Of a DNA stretch of 23,892 bases, positions 1-8,495 are shown piece by piece. Position 1 is the first letter of the stretch, and each line of letters opens with the position of its first letter. The DNA comes from Tritrichomonas musculus (Eukaryota > Parabasalia > Tritrichomonadida > Tritrichomonadidae). The stretch covers positions 1 to 23,892 of the forward strand of contig JAPFFF010000389.1 in NCBI GenBank assembly GCA_039105265.1. Direction: 5' to 3'. The notes beneath the pieces are model-generated. The model made no database searches and was not told the DNA's origin. It worked only from the letters and a program-made list of their open reading frames with translations. Both the position numbers and the translations under genes were made by a program.

Positions 1-1627
1 ATTTTTATTATCATTATTTATTAATATCAGGTTGCTGGAGAAGTGAAGAGGATATGATGCTAAGCTTCTCCGATCCATTGGATGCAATTAAGTATCATGG
101 ATTATGTAAACCTTTCTTCCCAGAAATAAATCCTGGAATAGGCTTATATTTAATATATCATATTCAATTGCTCAGATATACAGAAACGCATTTAAAGAAG
201 ATGATTTCAAATTTTATGAACCAAGGAGTAGATACATCTGATTTATTGAAAGTTTTAAACAATTATCGACCTCCAATTCAAAGAATAAAAGATAGAGTTG
301 AACTTTGCATGCAATATATTAATGACATTAAATCAGTTTTAATGGAAGAGAAACCTGTTTCAAGAAATTCTTTTGATGTTTCAAATGACATTTTAAAAAA
401 ATATATATGCATTGATTTCACAGAAAAGGAAAAAGAAGAGTCAAAGAATCTTTTTGAATCAAATTATCCACTTTTAAACGAACAACAAAAAGCAATTGTC
501 GATAAAATCATTACAGAAATTCATTTAATTACAAATTTCTGCATTCTTGGAAAAGCAGGAACAGGAAAATCATTCTTGATTAAAACTTTAATGGCGTATT
601 TTAGATTCAATAATATTCCTTATGGCGTTACTGCATCTACAGGAATTGCGGCAGCGTTAATCCATGGACATACTCTTCATTCTTTATTCTCTTTATTTTC
701 AAAAGACGATGATTTGTGCTGTGGATTAATACTTTCAGATGTTCAGGGAAAAGCATTGACCAATATGAAATTACAATGTTAAGCAAAAAGGTTTTCGATG
801 TTATTGATAAAAAACTTCGTTATCTAATGATTGAAAAAATATTGGAGGCTTAAAATTAATTTTAACAGGTGATTTAGCTCAGGTACCAGCAGTAAATAAG
901 AAATCTGCTAGATATTTATAATGATCTTTTATTGAACAAATATCATTGCGATTCAATAAAAGTTTTTGACGGTTTGTTCATAAAGAAACCACAGATTTCT
1001 TATTTACACGGAAATAATAGGAGCAATTTAACCAAATTTATTCATCCAAGTGATAAAGACATTTCTTATATGAAATATTATTTAAGGAAAAATTCTAATT
1101 TAGTTCCTGTTCACTTAAAAATTGCAATTGGATGTAAAGTCATGCTTTTGAAGAATATAGATAGTTCAGCAGGTTTAGTTAATGGCAGAATTGGGTTTGT
1201 TGAAAACATTATGGAACATGGCAAGAATGGCTCAGATTCACCAATATTATTAATTAAATTTAAAAATTTAACTGATGATGGCAATGAAGATTCTGTGGAA
1301 ATAATTAGACATTTGATCTGCGAAACCGATTTACCATATTGTGCAAAAATTTCATTTTATCAATATCCAATTAAACTGTGTTATGGTGTTACTGCTCATA
1401 AGGTACAAGGACAAACTCTGAAAAAAGTAGCCATTAATATATCTAAAGATGCTTTTGCTCATGGATCTTTTTATGTTGCTCTAAGTAGAGTTAAAAATTT
1501 AGCAGATGTCAGATTATTTAGCCCAGAAAAATTTCCAGAAGAGGGGCCATTATTCCATAACAATGGTGTTATTCAAGCTATTGGAAAAGAAATTCTAAAT
1601 AATGAAGAGGATAACACGAATGATTAA
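1..1627 (+). pseudogene. Decayed PIF1-family DNA helicase
   Basis: PIF1/RRM3 superfamily 1B helicases unwind DNA 5' to 3'; they occur as host genes and as the helicase part of Helitron transposons. The left block (54-782, open to the window edge) has LNEQQKAIVDKI, a Walker A motif (GKAGTGKS) and the motif Ia region (TASTGIAAALIHGHTLHSLF). The right block (about 932-1627) has a VMLLKNID..GLVNGRIG stretch, then TAHKVQGQTL and FYVALSRVKN, the usual C-terminal PIF1 motifs. A short GDLAQVPAV motif-III relic lies between the blocks. The frame is interrupted between them and the right block has no ATG of its own, so this is a fossil with a small number of breaks. No Rep/HUH nuclease is visible, so a Helitron origin is possible but unproven. 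The 5' part may lie outside the window. Confidence 0.8.
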
Positions 1628-1683
1628 CTAATATACTAAAAATTTATTTATCATTATGCTATTATATGTTAACAATATATTGG

Positions 1684-1788
1684 AATACAGTCAACACATT
1701 TCAAATCGGCCCTTTTTAACACTTTTAAAGGTCATTATATGGCCAAATATCAGTTAAAATGGCCGATTTAAAATGTACAGACTGTATT
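1684..1788. mobile_element. Small palindromic MITE-like element, mariner-like ends
   Basis: Positions 1684-1711 and 1761-1788 are inverted copies of one another, matching at about 24 of 28 positions. The outer ends read TA-CAGTC on the left and GACTG-TA on the right. A TA target duplication followed by CAGT termini is the signature of Tc1/mariner elements, which are abundant in trichomonads. The element proper would be 1688-1784 (97 bp), too short to code, so a non-autonomous MITE is the best reading. The complementarity continues inward for a few bases (ttttaac with gttaaaa), so almost the whole element could fold into a hairpin. Family assignment rests on the ends only. Confidence 0.55.
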
Positions 1789-1823
1789 TATAAAGGATAA
1801 TTTTTTCGAATTTTTTTTAGAAC

Positions 1824-1828
1824 TCATT
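1824..1828 (+). promoter_or_regulatory. Candidate initiator (TCATT)
   Basis: TCATT matches the trichomonad initiator consensus TCA(+1)Y(T/A). The predicted +1 adenine at 1826 is 10 nt before the ATG at 1836, the usual very short trichomonad 5' UTR. In such AT-rich DNA a chance match is possible. Confidence 0.35.
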
Positions 1829-1835
1829 TGATATA

Positions 1836-1976
1836 ATGAATAAGACACTTTTCGAGGGAAGCTCAAAGGTGGATGATCAAGAAGATCAAGAAGATTCATT
1901 ACCGAAGAAAATTAAAATTCCTAACAGAAGAAGATCAAAAAATTCATTACATAAAAAGATTAAAATTCCTAATTGA
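1836..1976 (+). CDS. Short repeat-containing ORF (46 aa), likely the head of a decayed repeat gene
   Basis: An ATG preceded by an Inr-like TCATT opens a 46-codon frame ending in TGA. The product starts MNKTLFEGSSKVDDQEDQED and then has two basic units, SLPKKIKIPN and SLHKKIKIPN, 16 residues apart. These reflect a 48-bp DNA repeat that continues past the stop in other frames, with a 49-bp spacing at the first out-of-frame copy. I do not recognise a family. It is most likely the surviving start of a longer low-complexity repeat protein; a purely fortuitous ORF is the alternative. Confidence 0.3.
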   Translation: MNKTLFEGSSKVDDQEDQEDSLPKKIKIPNRRRSKNSLHKKIKIPN

Positions 1977-2220
1977 AGAAGATCGAGAAGATTCATTACA
2001 AAAGACGATAAAGTAGATTTTCAGCAAGATACGATCATGAAGATTCCCAACAGAAGACAATCAAGAAGATTCATTACATAAAAAGATTAAAATTCCTAAC
2101 AGATGAGGATCAAATAGATTCCCAATAGAAGAGGATCATGAAGATTCTCTAAAGAAGAAGAAGATCAAGAAGATTCATTACAGAAGACGATTAAGATGAT
2201 TCATTACTAAAGAATATTCT
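1866..2220 (+). repeat. Degenerate tandem repeat around a gaagattcattac core
   Basis: The core attcatta(c) recurs near 1894, 1942, 1991, 2069, 2173 and 2199, usually followed by a variant of aaaaagattaaaattcctaa and preceded by gaagatcaagaag. The first copies are 48-49 bp apart; later spacing is irregular, so the array is decayed. The first two copies are in frame inside the 1836 ORF. Confidence 0.65.
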
Positions 2221-2320
2221 CAACTAAAAATGAGTTCATTAAAAAAATTGGATATTAAAATAAATTTATTTTTTTATTTAAGGGTCTGTCGAGTGGATAG
2301 AAGTTTCCATACCTTTTTTT

Positions 2321-2383
2321 TTAAGGGTGTTGTTTATTTTCAATATCTCAACATCTACTTTTTGCCAAAAAGTTTTGTTCATA
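2321..2383 (+). repeat. Left arm of a long-range inverted repeat
   Basis: This 63-bp arm begins ttaagggtgttgtttatttt and contains aatatctcaacatctac. Its reverse complement matches 5636-5699 at about 59 of 64 positions, with one single-base indel. The outermost bases at both ends are TTAA followed by GGGTG (left) and CACCC followed by TTAA (right). Confidence 0.8.
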
Positions 2384-5300
2384 AATTTAATATTATATAA
2401 ATATGAATATATGAATATATAAATTTATAAAATAAAATTATATTATTTTTAAGACAATAACATAAAATAAAAACCTATATAAATAATAATATAATAATAT
2501 AAATATTAACAATATTGTATATATTAGCTACAATTTGAAATTTGAATCTTCTCATTTCTATGAATTCAATTTTAAAAAATATTCAAATATTAATATATAG
2601 CAAATATAATTGAAATAAATAATTAAATTATCATTATATAAATTATATAAAATATAAAAAATACATAATATAATAATTATATTATAAATATTACAATATA
2701 TCGCAGTTACATTTTGAAATTTGAAAATCTTTTAATTTTCACTTTTTGAAATAAAATTCCAAAAAACATTAATATCTCGCGAAAAAACAAATTATAAAAA
2801 AATTCAATCTGTGAAAACCTGCAAAAATATATTATAATTATATATTTAATATATAAAGAATCAAAAGCAATCCTAAAGTTCGATTTACCCCAGCATACAG
2901 AGTTTCGGTACCTTTCTGAACTTTTAGTTTCAAATATTAATATCTTCTTTTAGATATATATATATATTCATCCATAATTTGCTATATTTATTATATTATA
3001 ATGTATATAATACATATGATTATAATTAGTTTACAATAAAATAAAACAAAAAAATATTTATGATTTTATCTTATTGATTGATGTGATATGAAACATCTCA
3101 CTTTATTCAGAATTTATAAAATCGGATTAATTTCATATAATAATATATCAAATACTTAATACTAATCATTATATATAAATAAAAGAATACCAAAGATTAT
3201 TAGATGGTAATATTATATAATTAATTATAATCATGCTGGATATATATATAAATATTTTTTTAATTTTCTATATTTTACATTTTTTATTTATTTCAAAAAA
3301 GTATCACTTAACTCTTTCAAATTCAATTGAGCATAGAAAAAATAAAATAATTGACTAGTTTATTATAAAAATAATACATAAACAATTGAATATTTTTTTA
3401 TTTATAATAAATTAAATAAAACTCACAATGATATGATATATCATCCGATAAATTGGCAAGAAATAACTGGAATATATCATATACACAATATATATATATA
3501 ATTTATAAATTTAATAAATGTTTTAATTTTTAACATTTTAGATAAATATTGAGATAATAATGATTTTTTATAATTTTTAATATTATATTTTTTCTCGATA
3601 AATCACAATAATATTCTAATAATAATGGAAAATATAATAATGGATATCAAATTAAAAAATAAATAAATTTATATATAACAAAAAAATGTATAATTGAGAA
3701 ATATTTGATGAAATATATCCAAAAAATTAATATGCAATTGGCCCAAAAAAAGTATCCACAATGATATAATATAATTAATAATCCTAGAATATATAACTTA
3801 TATCTGCAAATATAATCAAGATAAGCTTAAAACTAAAAAAATATATATTTAAAAATAACGTATTTTTTAGTTTCCTCACACATCGATTGAATATCTTTTC
3901 ATTCAAATTTAAAATGGAATAGATCATCGGACCTGATATAGAATGAACAGGAAAAATAAGAGTAATTATAAAATCATGATCTAAATATTTTATTTTTTTA
4001 CTCATATTCGAATTTTAAAAAAGTGGTAATTAGATATTGTGATATTAATATTTTCAAAAAAACTAATTTTTGCAAAACAAAAAAATAATATACAAGTGAT
4101 ACTAATCATAAATATATGAAATAACCTTTACTTTTTGTACAAACCATGGTATACAACCTAACGATCAAAAAGTACCATTGTATGTACCATGGTACTTTCA
4201 ATTCAATTTTTGAACATACCTATTTTTTCGTATCTTGGCTTTTAAATAATAAATAACAATAACTTTAATAAATTAATAAATAATAATATATTGTATAAAC
4301 AAAAATACATTTTTATTTAATGAATCATGCTTCTTGTATTTTTTTTGGAAATAACGATCAAAAAAATTTTTTTTCAGTTAAAAATTTTAAAGATTAAAAT
4401 TATAATTTCAACTCGAAAACAAATGATCAAACAATAATGAATTATCAGAAATACACAACATGCGAATACCAATCAATTGCATTGAGAATTTTTGAGGAAT
4501 TAAGTAAAGAAAACTCAATATTCATCATAAATATCTTTTTTTGTCCTATCACTCAAAATATCATTATAAATGTTACTGATTTTATAAATTATAAAATTAT
4601 TTTTTGGTTTTTTTTGTCTAAAAAATATAAATACACCCTTTTTTTTACGATTTTTAAAAAAGTTACGTTAAAAATCCGTTAATAAAAAATGTGATGTAAA
4701 AAAAGTAAAAGTTAATATAAAGGGGATCCGAAATCGGCGGTTATGGAAAATCGAATTCTTCAATATAACTTATATTAATAAGAATACTATTTAATATTTA
4801 ATAAAATTTATTTGGTAAAAACATAATCGAATGTAGGGGTTTTGAGATATAAAAATCTTAAGAAAAAGTTTCTCATTTGAAAGCTTATTCGGTTGTATCA
4901 ATTCAAATCATCTTCGCAAATTGAGAGGCTCTCTGCGAAAATACATTTATCTTTTTTAATTTTTTAAAAAACTGATTTTGGAACATTTTTATAAATATAA
5001 TTATATATATATATTAAGTTATATCTTAAAAATAAAAAATAAATATGAAAATTAATTAAAATATACATAATTAAAATTAAAAAAAATTGAATAATACTGT
5101 ACAAACAATATTTCATATTTAAAATATATATTTATCTTCAGATATATAGCACATAATAAAATATTTTTATATATAATAGATATATATTTAAGTATTCTAT
5201 TTAATTATTAATATGACTTAATGACTCTTTTCTTTTAAATAGATTCATATCCTTTTCTTCTTTTCTTTTGAAAAGTTTTTTTTCTCAAAAATATTTGTAT

Positions 5301-5635
5301 GATCATTCAAATTCAAATTTAAATAATAAATCATGATTTTTGAAATAACTCTGCATTCATTTATTTTGAATTTTTAATATATGGTTTGATGCTAATAAAT
5401 GATTAAAATTATAAATGGTATAAAATTTTCATCATTCGTTAAAATCTTAAAAAATAAAATTTTATTTTTTCCTCTAAAATATATAACTTTAATAATATTT
5501 TAATTAATATATTTAATTTATATATAATATGTTTGAATTATTTTAACTTAAAATATTTTATTAAATAAAATACATTTTAAGATAAGCTTATTTTTAAATC
5601 AGAAAAAAATTGTGAGGGCCGTTCCCATTTGTTAA
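2384..5635. other. AT-rich gene-free interior between inverted repeats
   Basis: About 3.25 kb of extremely AT-rich DNA with many ta-dinucleotide runs. Only short frames without recognisable motifs occur, notably a 73-aa frame on minus at 3784-4005 and an 81-aa frame on plus at 4437-4682; neither has an initiator and I do not call them genes. A weak direct repeat links about 2500-2600 with 2680-2785, sharing ttgaaatttgaa and attaatat. I see no tRNA, rRNA or domain relic. It may be the worn interior of a non-autonomous element or ordinary intergenic DNA. Confidence 0.5.
4169..4198. repeat. Perfect 10-bp-stem hairpin
   Basis: aaagtaccat at 4169-4178 is the exact inverse complement of atggtacttt at 4189-4198, with a 10-nt loop. 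The right arm also lies in the 12-bp palindrome gtaccatggtac (4184-4195). Its role is unknown; it stands out because its surroundings are almost pure A/T. Confidence 0.6.
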
Positions 5636-5699
5636 TATGAACAAAACTTTTTAGCATAAAGTAGATGCTGAGATATTGAAAAATAAACTACACCCTTAA
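5636..5699 (-). repeat. Right arm of a long-range inverted repeat
   Basis: This is the inverted partner of 2321-2383 (about 59 of 64 matches). The pair bounds roughly 3.38 kb. No convincing target-site duplication lies outside the arms beyond the symmetrical TTAA, which may be part of the arms or a 4-bp duplication. Confidence 0.8.
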
Positions 5700-5981
5700 T
5701 GTAAATTTTTGACAACAAAACTTAAAAACCACCAATAAAAACCAGTTTTGGATTTTAAATCTATGGAGGCTATTGTTGACATGCTTAATAAGGTTGGTTA
5801 GTATACTGTAAGAAAATTATTTTACAAACCCAGCAAAAATTAAACAAGGAAAATAAATTCAGATAAAAAGTTCGAATTATTGAAAAATGAAAGGAAAAAA
5901 ATATGTCAGATAAATTTGAAAAGAAAAATAGTGGTTTGCCATTTTCTTTAAAGTTCAAAATTTTCATTCAATTCTTACCCT
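5700..5981. other. AT-rich DNA, probable former upstream region of the kinase gene
   Basis: No gene is visible; a 60-aa minus-strand frame (5785-5967) has no recognisable motif. Because the MULE at 5991-14566 has a target duplication, this stretch must have adjoined the DNA now at 14576 before insertion. It is therefore likely to hold the original upstream promoter of the kinase-Sel1 gene. Confidence 0.55.
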
Positions 5982-5990
5982 AATAAATTT
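5982..5990 (+). repeat. Left 9-bp target-site duplication of the MULE
   Basis: aataaattt directly abuts the left end of the element and recurs exactly at 14567-14575. Nine base pairs is the typical MULE target duplication. Confidence 0.88.
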
Positions 5991-6057
5991 GGGCCATCGC
6001 TTAAGCATTCACCACTTTTTGAAAGAAAAAATTCAATGGTTTATGTAGGAACTTTTT
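5991..6057 (+). repeat. Left terminal inverted repeat of the MULE
   Basis: It begins gggccatcgcttaagcattc and runs through caatggtttatgtaggaac to a T-tract. Compared with the inverted right end it matches at about 62 of 67 positions: three differences at bases 3-5, one substitution and one single-base indel in the A-rich middle. Confidence 0.9.
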
Positions 6058-6154
6058 AAATATAATTTTTTTACAACATTCAAAAATAGTTGCGCATTCA
6101 CCACTTTTTAAATATAATTTTTTTACAACATTCAAAAATAGTTGCGCATTCACC
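6051..6154 (+). repeat. Two 52-bp subterminal direct repeats sharing the TIR core
   Basis: Two tandem 52-bp units start at 6051 and 6103; a partial third starts at 6155. Each contains tttacaacattcaaaaatag and ends in gcattcaccact. The motif gcattcaccacttttt occurs at 6005-6020 (in the TIR), 6094-6109 and 6146-6161, always in the same orientation. Repeated end motifs in DNA transposons commonly bind transposase, so these are candidate binding sites. Confidence 0.8.
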
Positions 6155-6209
6155 ACTTTTTAATAATATAAAGTATTGAAAAAGTTTAAAATTTTAATAA
6201 AAATGAAAA

Positions 6210-8108
6210 CTAAAGATCTGTGTTATTAGGGCATCTTGGAGCAGTGTGATTAGTTGAATGACAAATAGAGCATCTATATTGTTTTTTAATTCTTGGGGCA
6301 CCTGATCCATGAATCTTTATATTATCATGAAGCTGATCAACATTTTTTCGAGGATGGGTTTTAGGAGCTCCCGGAATTAAGAGATTATTTGGAGGCAATA
6401 TCTCTTCATTTGTATCATTTTGATGCTGGATGCTTGACAATTCAATCAATGCATTATCAAGAATTTCTCGGATGCGATCATCTCGTTTTGCATTGCTAAA
6501 ATATTTCTCGAATTTATGAATACAAGATGTATAGTCCCAGTTCTTTGATGTATCAATAATTGGTGTAGATCTTTCTCTTGTAAGTATTGCTGGTGTTTGT
6601 GGTATTACGCCATCACAAGTACCTCTACACCATCTTTTTGGTACATCTTCTTGGCAAAGTAAAGGATTTTTCTCTTCTTTAAGACGCTGTAAAAGTAAGT
6701 GGCGGCATGGCAAGCCATAAAGCATATGGATTTTGCAGCAACAATCGGAATATTCAGTTGATAAAGATCCTTTAGATATTAATTCTAAATATTCTGCATA
6801 AATCACTGAAAAAGGAAAATTACCAATTTTTTTTGATTCTTCTTCATTCATTAAAAACTCATCACTAAATAATTGTTGATCACTTGCAGAGAGTTTCAAC
6901 AAAGAATCACCTTTTAGGAATAGTGCACGTAAGAGAAATTGTAAGTTTAAAACTCTATGTTCTGTTAGAGATTTTAAAGAGCCAAAAAAGCCCTCAACTC
7001 TGTTAGTAGTGTCGTTTCCAAGATGAGTATATGTAAGAATTATACGTGGTAGCCAATGATCTTTTTCTTTTATTAAATTCTCCAAAACTTTTGCACCAAA
7101 ACCTTCTTCATTTTCTTGAATATATTCAGTAAATCTATCTATTAGTTGTTCTTCTGTTATCTTTAGGTTTATCATATTTTGAAAATTATTATACATTTCG
7201 ATTCCGACTTTGTCTAAAATATTCTTCGCAATGTGTCGATGGCAATATATAATAAAAGCATTTGGCCAGACCTCTTTTATAGCATTAATCTGGCTTAAGT
7301 TTCTGTCTGTAACAAATAACCGTATATCGCCAATTTTCTCTTTAACTTTTACAAAATAATTAGCAAATGATGTCTGCTCTCTTGAGCTAATCAAGGCAAA
7401 TGATAAAAGTTGATTTCGATTATTTTCATCAATGGCTATTAATGCAACCAATGGAAGGCCATAGTAATTGGTACATGAGGTATCGTCAACGATGATAATA
7501 TCATTTGCGTAATCGTTTTCAGCAACACGGTCATGGACAATATAGATAGATTCCAACTTATTTTGATCATCACTTAAAATAATATTGGACCAATTATCAT
7601 GGTGTTCAATTTCTTTAATCATATTAGACATTTCGTTTTCTTTTAGATCTGTGATGACTTTTCTTCTTAATCCGTAAAGAACATCCTTTGTACATGACAA
7701 ATTTAAAGAAATTCTTAAATTTTGGGAACTGATTGCAAATCTGGTGGCTTCTACTATTTTTTCTCTTTGATATTGAGTTAATGTATTTCTCATTCGCTTA
7801 TAGCTTTCTTTCTCAAATTTGTGGTTGTGCATTTGATCTATATTCATGAAAGTTGCTAAATGATTATCAGAATCATATTCGATATAAAGCTTGGCTTGGC
7901 ATTTGTACTTTGTTTTTGAATGTCTACATATGTATGTTTGTGTACGTCTTGATTTCCCAGTTGAAAATGATATATAAGAAATCAAATAGTGGCTAGTAAA
8001 TCCTTCCACTTTATTTCGTAAGATTTGGAGAGAAGGCATGTAAGCTCCTTTAAACTTTTGACTAAGTAGTAGAGCAAGCTCATCTGGGATTGGATTAGTA
8101 TAATCCAT
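6210..8108 (-). CDS. MULE transposase (Mutator-like, RNase H-fold DDE)
   Basis: A 632-aa transposase expected to cut and rejoin DNA at the element's TIRs in the nucleus. Order of parts: an N-terminal FAR1/FLYWCH-like zinc-finger region (about 45-100, with C61, C70, H94, H96); the MULE catalytic domain (about 205-380); a SWIM-type CxC..CxH finger (about 456-470, C456, C458, C468, H470); and a C-terminal CCHC zinc knuckle (613-626, C613-C616-H621-C626). Candidate catalytic acids are D208 (VDDTSCTNYYGLPLV), D268 (FVTDRNLSQINAI) and E372 (NRVEGFFGSLKS). The CHRH motif at 289-292 is also typical. The frame is uninterrupted and starts at an ATG with an Inr-like TCATT 10 nt upstream. It is the only gene of the element. 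Family assignment is firm; activity is inferred. Confidence 0.95.
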   Translation of the reverse strand: MDYTNPIPDELALLLSQKFKGAYMPSLQILRNKVEGFTSHYLISYISFSTGKSRRTQTYICRHSKTKYKCQAKLYIEYDSDNHLATFMNIDQMHNHKFEKESYKRMRNTLTQYQREKIVEATRFAISSQNLRISLNLSCTKDVLYGLRRKVITDLKENEMSNMIKEIEHHDNWSNIILSDDQNKLESIYIVHDRVAENDYANDIIIVDDTSCTNYYGLPLVALIAIDENNRNQLLSFALISSREQTSFANYFVKVKEKIGDIRLFVTDRNLSQINAIKEVWPNAFIIYCHRHIAKNILDKVGIEMYNNFQNMINLKITEEQLIDRFTEYIQENEEGFGAKVLENLIKEKDHWLPRIILTYTHLGNDTTNRVEGFFGSLKSLTEHRVLNLQFLLRALFLKGDSLLKLSASDQQLFSDEFLMNEEESKKIGNFPFSVIYAEYLELISKGSLSTEYSDCCCKIHMLYGLPCRHLLLQRLKEEKNPLLCQEDVPKRWCRGTCDGVIPQTPAILTRERSTPIIDTSKNWDYTSCIHKFEKYFSNAKRDDRIREILDNALIELSSIQHQNDTNEEILPPNNLLIPGAPKTHPRKNVDQLHDNIKIHGSGAPRIKKQYRCSICHSTNHTAPRCPNNTDL

Positions 8109-8122
8109 TGGTCAATGACCAA
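8108..8122. promoter_or_regulatory. Palindrome plus initiator at the transposase start
   Basis: TTGGTCA and TGACCAA form perfect 7-bp arms around one central base and overlap the first base of the transposase ATG. On the minus strand the centre contains TCATT (8114-8118), fitting the trichomonad Inr with +1 10 nt before the ATG. A symmetrical site over a start point could bind a dimer, possibly for self-regulation; that is inference. Confidence 0.45.
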
Positions 8123-8495
8123 ATAGTAAACGGTCTATAACTTTCAATTTATTTTTTATTTTTTTAATGTATCATTTAATCTATTATAATCATGCAATAG
8201 TAATTTGATATAATAATAAGAGCCATTCACAGTTGTAATAATTTGGTATATTAGTAAGAGTCTTTGGTATTGGTAATTATCTAATTCATTAGTAAGAATC
8301 GCATCGTTGGTAGTAAACTCTTTTATTTGTAGTAACCTTCTTCATTAGTAGTAATCTTTTATGCTGGTAGTAATCTTCTTCATTGATAGTAATCTTTTTT
8401 GTTAGTAGTAATCTTTTATGTTGGTAGTAATCTTTTTCGTTGGTAGTTATCTTCTGGAGGAATCACAACATTGATAGTAATTTTCTGCGCTGATA
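8123..8495. repeat. Diverged edge of the satellite upstream of the transposase
   Basis: From about 8220 rightwards the DNA becomes repetitive, with variants of ttggtagtaatctt recurring about every 19-20 bp, imperfect in sequence and spacing. These resemble the two halves of the 37-bp unit in the neighbouring array and probably represent its older, unhomogenised flank. The bases before 8220 show nothing else recognisable. Confidence 0.65.

Noticed and set aside
1-1627. Definite Helitron
   Set aside because: Only the PIF1-type helicase is visible; no HUH Rep domain and no Helitron ends could be identified, so the origin is left open.
3784-4005. 73-aa minus-strand ORF
   Set aside because: No motif, no initiator, and composition expected of AT-rich non-coding DNA.
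4437-4682. 81-aa plus-strand ORF
   Set aside because: The first 35 residues look almost protein-like, but the rest is an Ile/Phe/Lys-rich run typical of random AT-rich translation; no initiator and no family resemblance.
5785-5967. 60-aa minus-strand ORF next to the MULE
   Set aside because: Low-complexity Phe/Ser/Ile product without recognisable features.
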